Of a DNA stretch of 64,000 nt, positions 59,962 through 64,000 are shown one piece after another. A program made the position numbers and the translations under genes. The stretch covers positions 1 to 64,000 of the forward strand of contig MGXU01000003.1 of the NCBI GenBank assembly GCA_001801815.1, in the 5' to 3' direction. The first letter of the stretch is position 1. Each line of letters starts with the position of its first letter. Origin of the DNA: Gammaproteobacteria bacterium RIFCSPHIGHO2_12_FULL_36_30 (GTDB taxonomy: Bacteria; Pseudomonadota; Gammaproteobacteria; Coxiellales; Coxiellaceae). The notes under the pieces are model-generated. The model worked only from the letters and a program-made list of their open reading frames with translations. It made no database searches and had not been told where the DNA came from.

Positions 59962-60043
59962 TACCGGCGGACGGACTCGAACCGTCACGGCTTGCGCCAC
60001 AGCCACCTCAAGGCTGCGTGTCTACCAATTCCACCACGTCGGC
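59962..60043 (-). tRNA. tRNA-Leu (GAG)
   Basis: 82 nt, class II with a variable arm. Anticodon loop TTGAGGT between GCAGCC/GGCTGT pairs gives GAG. The acceptor shows a G1-U72 pair (as in E. coli leuU) but an A5/C68 mismatch, and the discriminator A is followed by CTT, so CCA is not encoded. secG-tRNA-Leu(GAG)-nuoA is a conserved order. Confidence 0.9.
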
Positions 60044-60053
60044 ATTGTATTCA

Positions 60054-60416
60054 TTACTTCTTATTTGGCACGGTTGGAGTAAATGAAAAACCAGCATCAT
60101 TATTCGAATTTGGAGTTTTTGTTGGCGCTGTGGTTGCAGGCACTGTCGGCATCGCAGGCATATTTAAAATTTCTGCTTTATGTTCACCACGTGCTGCGAG
60201 ATAACTCAACGAAATACTCGTCAAAAAGAAAAGTGCCGCGCACGTTACAGTTAATTTCATTAAAAATGGCATTGCACCTGCACTGCCAAACATTGTATTT
60301 GATGAACCACTGCCGAATGATGCGCCGACATCTGCGCCACGACCGTGTTGCATTAAAACTAATGCAACGATCATGACTGCAATGATGACATGAAAAATTA
60401 AAATTATTGCTTGCAT
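60054..60416 (-). CDS. secG: Preprotein translocase subunit SecG
   Basis: 120 residues. Two membrane helices (about 2-22 and 50-72) flank LMQHGRGADVGASFGSGSSNTMFGSAG, the SecG signature. The tail is Pro/Thr/Asn-rich. Overlaps tpiA by 13 bases. Confidence 0.95.
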   Translation of the reverse strand: MQAIILIFHVIIAVMIVALVLMQHGRGADVGASFGSGSSNTMFGSAGAMPFLMKLTVTCAALFFLTSISLSYLAARGEHKAEILNMPAMPTVPATTAPTKTPNSNNDAGFSFTPTVPNKK

Positions 60417-61135
60417 AGTTTTCCAATCTCTAAAAAAGTTTTAGCATCCAACGATGCACCACCAATCAATGCACCATCAATATCAGGCATTGCAAATAAT
60501 GCTTTTGCATTATCTGGTTTTACGCTGCCGCCATAAATAATTCTCGATTGTGGTAATTGTGCGCGAATTGCAGCGTGTACAATTTGCGCTTGTTCTGGCG
60601 TGGCTGATTTTCCAGTACCAATTGCCCAAACAGGTTCATACGCAATCACAATCTCTTTAAAATCGCTGCAATTATCTTTCAATATTCGCACAACATCAAG
60701 TTGTTCTTGCACAACAGATAAAGTTAATTCTTTTTCGCGTTGCGCGAGCGTTTCACCAACACACAAAATCGGTATTAATCCCACATTCACAGCTGCAATG
60801 CATTTTTGAGTAATGTGCGCATTGGTTTCGTTAAAAATATGACGACGTTCAGAATGTCCAATAATCACATATCGACATCCTAAATCACGCAACATATTTG
60901 CAGAAATTTCACCAGTGTATGCACCATCTGCAAATTCAGAAACAGTTTGTGCGCCGTAATGCACAGTTGAATTTAAAATATTTTTGCACAGCGGAAGATG
61001 CACAAATGGCGGAAAAACAGCTAATTCAATATCGCTGAATGATTTTGCATTTTCTGAAATTGCACGCAATAAATTTTCAGCACTTTTTTGTGTGCCGTGC
61101 ATTTTCCAATTGCCTGCAATAAGTCGACGACGCAT
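60404..61135 (-). CDS. tpiA: Triosephosphate isomerase
   Basis: Interconverts dihydroxyacetone phosphate and glyceraldehyde-3-phosphate. 243 residues. AGNWKMHG holds the catalytic Lys, IIGHSERRHIFNE the His, AYEPVWAIGTGKSAT the Glu and flexible loop, and YGGSVKPDNA the phosphate site. MRRRLIAGNWKMHG at 61135 is the proper N-terminus. Confidence 0.97.
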   Translation of the reverse strand: MRRRLIAGNWKMHGTQKSAENLLRAISENAKSFSDIELAVFPPFVHLPLCKNILNSTVHYGAQTVSEFADGAYTGEISANMLRDLGCRYVIIGHSERRHIFNETNAHITQKCIAAVNVGLIPILCVGETLAQREKELTLSVVQEQLDVVRILKDNCSDFKEIVIAYEPVWAIGTGKSATPEQAQIVHAAIRAQLPQSRIIYGGSVKPDNAKALFAMPDIDGALIGGASLDAKTFLEIGKLCKQ

Positions 61136-61191
61136 AAAAAATTTCCTAGTGAATAATAAACGCCTATCATAATGACAATCAGACATTTTTT

Positions 61192-63993
61192 CTAGTTACG
61201 TCTTGCGCGAGCTGCAAAAGCGGCGGTCAACATTTCCTTTTGTGCAATACACAACTCATGAAGATCAAGTGGTTTTGGTGGCGGCATAAAACCATACTGG
61301 CGCTGTAATTTTGGAGCAATCAAATCTCTTACTTGAAAACGATATCGATTGTCGCGCATTGTTACAAAAAAACCCATTCCAAATGCCGCATTTAATTCCG
61401 TACAAAAAATAGTTCTACTTCTTAAATGATTTTTTTCGGCAGCATTATTTAAATTATTTTCACAAGCTAATTTTTCACTAACGTCAATGAACTCAATTAA
61501 CAATTCTAATTTTTTGAAAAGTGCAGCAGCATCTCTCAATTCTTTGTACAACACTTGTGTTTCAATCTCCTCAAATTTTCTATATAAAATCTGCACGGGA
61601 TTTTTTTCATCACGCAAAACGGCGGTATCTAATGCATGCGTGCTATCAATAGCGCATTGTTTTATGTGCTCAAGAGATACCAATATTGGTAATCCTATAT
61701 TAACAAAATAATTAAAAGCGATTTTTATTTCTTCTGGTACTGATTCATCAAATGATTGTAGTGTAGAAAAAGTTGCTGTGAACGATAACAATATCTCCGG
61801 CAATTGTCTTAAAAATAATTTTATTAAAATCTTATCCATTTCGGGAAAATTTTTTAATAAGTTAAATAATTTTTTTTGATCTGTTTTAAAATAGAGTGGC
61901 GTGAGTTTAGATAATGCATCAACACAAATAATTTGTTCTACTTTATTCTCAAATTGCTTGATAAATGCTGTTAGTTTTTCTTCATTGCTCAACAATAGTC
62001 TGAAAAATGGTTTACCTAAAGTTTCAGCAACCAAATTCCACTGACCTAATCGAAACTGCTTAAAAGTAAAGAAAACGGTTTGTATATCAAGTTGTGCTTC
62101 TACCAGCAAATGTGAAATAGCTTGTATAAAACAAATTTTTCTATCGGGAGATAATATCGATGATAATATTTTTACAATAAAACCAGGTGTTTTAAGATGA
62201 TCAATCAGAACATCATGTAAAGGAATCGACAAATAGTGCCAATCTTCATGATCAGTATACATATACAGTTTTGCAACATTATCCGATGTGCTCAACACTT
62301 TGTTAATAGGTGCGCGAAAATGTTGATAAAAAGTATTCCACATGCCCGTGTGTGCATGACAAAAAAATCCAACAACATCATGATGATCTAAAAACACACT
62401 ACTCGCCAAATCTGCGCTCATCGCAATTGACAATATATTCCATTCTGTTTCTGGAAATTGATCCATCAATAAACTTAAGTCTCGACCAGTTAATAATCGA
62501 TGTGATTTTTTAAATGAAAGCTCGACACATAATCCTGCCCAATAATCAATGGGTGTATTTTGAAATAAATAAGCAAACGAATCCCATGATTTATCATCCG
62601 ATCGCATTATTTTTTTTAAGCGTTCAGCTATCGGTTCCATTAAAACTGATAAATTATCAGGTGATATTAATAAAACTGCTTGCGTTAAATCTGCAACAGT
62701 ATGAATTTCTGACGCTAAACCTCTAACGGCGACCGGTAAAAATACAGGATCAAAAAAATATTGTCCTAATAATTTTACATAATGATGATATTGAATCAAA
62801 CGATCATCTTGCAATCCCAGCAGTGGTTTACGTAATATCAATGCGCTCTTTATCGCTTCAAATGCCGTATTAATTTCTGATCCACTCGGCAATGCTTGCG
62901 GATGAAATTGCGCTTCTTCACCAGGCAATGGAATATTAAATAAATCATCGCGATGATGTATTAAGATACGATCTAAATGCAAACCTAATTGTTTTGTGCA
63001 TTCAACAATCTCTTCTTTTTTGACACGATCATACTCAACCTTCGTTAATTTAATCTCTGGAATAGCGGCAAATAAACATAGCAATGCACTTTCCAGCGAT
63101 TCTTGAATATCATTCCACGCATGTTCCGGCGCATAATTTTTAATTCGCTCTTTTGTCGCTATTGGCAATGCCGACCAATATGCATAAAATTTTAAAATAG
63201 GTGCATAACACTCTGCCGATACTGCAACTGCATCCGCAGCATTATTTTCTTTCGAACTTTTTATTAATGCAATACATAAATGTTTTATTGCGTAACCTAA
63301 TGATGGTGTTTCTTTATGAAATGCATCATTTATTTTTTTCAACAATTGAAAATAATTTTGACTGTCGTCGCCTGCGATTTTTTTAAGTTGTTCGCAATCT
63401 GCTGCTGTGATTTCAGTTGAAAAGCAAAAAATAGTTTTACGTATATCCGTTTCGGCATCGGTCGAGGTTAATGCGGTCATTGTGGGAAATAATATTCCTG
63501 GAGTACTTCTTGCGCGATCAAAAATATCTAAAGCATGCAGCAAAGCGCTACCATCATGATTGGTAATAAAATAATGCGGAATAAAATCACCCTTTGAATT
63601 TTCCGAAATGTCTTTTATTTTTTCATGCGAAAATGTGCTACCAAAAATTTTTTTTACTGTCGGCATTAGAATTTCACAAGCGGATTCATTTTGTTTTGTC
63701 AAAAAAATAGCTGTTAATAGACATGCGAGATTCGACGATAAATTAGGATTAAATGTATAATCTAAACTAGAATTCTGAATAAGCAACCAACGTAATTTTA
63801 GAAAATCACGTAAACGTTTTTCTTTTTCATCATCCGGTATGCTGAATTGAAGAATGGCATCAAGCACACCAATAGTGTATTCATGAAACTCTGAAAATTT
63901 TTTTTGTTGTTCCGGCAAAAATGAATCTGGCCACATACAAGGCTCAGCTTTTTTCGTTTGAATCTGCTCTTGCAAATGCGACCAATCACGCAT
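61192..63993 (-). CDS. Large helical protein of unknown function
   Basis: 933 residues, complete within the window, with the start codon 7 bases from the edge; upstream context is not visible. No signal peptide or membrane helix. Leu-rich amphipathic helices throughout suggest an alpha-solenoid. No motif is recognised. It ends 57 bases upstream of tpiA on the same strand. It replaces the glmM gene that precedes tpiA in several relatives. A secreted effector is one possibility, based only on size, lack of homology and genome context. Confidence 0.6.
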   Translation of the reverse strand: MRDWSHLQEQIQTKKAEPCMWPDSFLPEQQKKFSEFHEYTIGVLDAILQFSIPDDEKEKRLRDFLKLRWLLIQNSSLDYTFNPNLSSNLACLLTAIFLTKQNESACEILMPTVKKIFGSTFSHEKIKDISENSKGDFIPHYFITNHDGSALLHALDIFDRARSTPGILFPTMTALTSTDAETDIRKTIFCFSTEITAADCEQLKKIAGDDSQNYFQLLKKINDAFHKETPSLGYAIKHLCIALIKSSKENNAADAVAVSAECYAPILKFYAYWSALPIATKERIKNYAPEHAWNDIQESLESALLCLFAAIPEIKLTKVEYDRVKKEEIVECTKQLGLHLDRILIHHRDDLFNIPLPGEEAQFHPQALPSGSEINTAFEAIKSALILRKPLLGLQDDRLIQYHHYVKLLGQYFFDPVFLPVAVRGLASEIHTVADLTQAVLLISPDNLSVLMEPIAERLKKIMRSDDKSWDSFAYLFQNTPIDYWAGLCVELSFKKSHRLLTGRDLSLLMDQFPETEWNILSIAMSADLASSVFLDHHDVVGFFCHAHTGMWNTFYQHFRAPINKVLSTSDNVAKLYMYTDHEDWHYLSIPLHDVLIDHLKTPGFIVKILSSILSPDRKICFIQAISHLLVEAQLDIQTVFFTFKQFRLGQWNLVAETLGKPFFRLLLSNEEKLTAFIKQFENKVEQIICVDALSKLTPLYFKTDQKKLFNLLKNFPEMDKILIKLFLRQLPEILLSFTATFSTLQSFDESVPEEIKIAFNYFVNIGLPILVSLEHIKQCAIDSTHALDTAVLRDEKNPVQILYRKFEEIETQVLYKELRDAAALFKKLELLIEFIDVSEKLACENNLNNAAEKNHLRSRTIFCTELNAAFGMGFFVTMRDNRYRFQVRDLIAPKLQRQYGFMPPPKPLDLHELCIAQKEMLTAAFAARARRN

Positions 63994-64000
63994 AACACCC

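Overview
This is an AT-rich stretch of a gammaproteobacterial chromosome, most likely from an intracellular or host-associated lineage related to Legionellales/Coxiellaceae. The evidence is gene order: gltA divergent from sdhCDAB-sucAB; tpiA-secG-tRNA-Leu(GAG)-nuoA..N; tRNA-fMet-rimP-nusA-infB-rbfA-truB; rlmE-ftsH-glmM; glyA-nrdR-nusB. Accessory features point the same way: a NADAR-domain protein ending in a eukaryotic CaaX box behind a PmrA-box-like site, a WD40-repeat protein, large proteins of no recognised family, and four toxin-antitoxin modules. The species cannot be named from the sequence alone.

Layout. 0-2 kb: 3' end of a truncated or collapsed repeat-containing surface protein. 2-10 kb: glmM, ftsH, rlmE, an NYN-domain gene and a ydiJ-type FAD/Fe-S dehydrogenase, all on the minus strand. 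9.8-12.8 kb: a coiled-coil protein, an atypical SDR and a RelE/XRE toxin-antitoxin pair. 12.9-22.1 kb: TCA cycle genes sucB, sucA, sdhBADC (minus) and gltA-pgpA (plus). 22.1-27 kb: an S24-type repressor, a small membrane protein, nusB-nrdR-glyA and a secreted fibronectin-like protein. 27-31.4 kb: radA coupled to hipBA, then hemB coupled to a glycine-zipper lipoprotein. 31.5-34.1 kb: the NADAR-CaaX gene, an Mpo1-like protein and a second RelE/XRE pair. 34.2-40 kb: the truB-rbfA-infB-nusA-rimP operon and tRNA-fMet. 40.1-43.5 kb: a plus-strand block of a membrane protein, the WD40 protein and a DUF4143 ATPase. 43.5-59.9 kb: all 14 nuo genes in canonical order, interrupted twice, by a plus-strand secreted protein between nuoD and nuoE and by a BrnT/BrnA module between nuoE and nuoF. 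60-64 kb: tRNA-Leu, secG, tpiA and a 933-residue protein of unknown function.

How it fits together. Central metabolism (citrate synthase, 2-oxoglutarate dehydrogenase E1/E2, succinate dehydrogenase and complex I) feeds a respiratory chain. The translation and transcription cluster and the envelope genes (glmM, ftsH, secG) are housekeeping. Between these conserved blocks sit accessory insertions: toxin-antitoxin modules with clear palindromic operators, probable secreted or host-directed proteins, and a family of four ~64-bp palindromic repeats, one of which is translated in frame inside nuoG. Several neighbours common in relatives are absent from their usual places (folP, sucCD, the rib genes, rpsO-pnp).

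No IS element, CRISPR array, rRNA or replication origin was seen.
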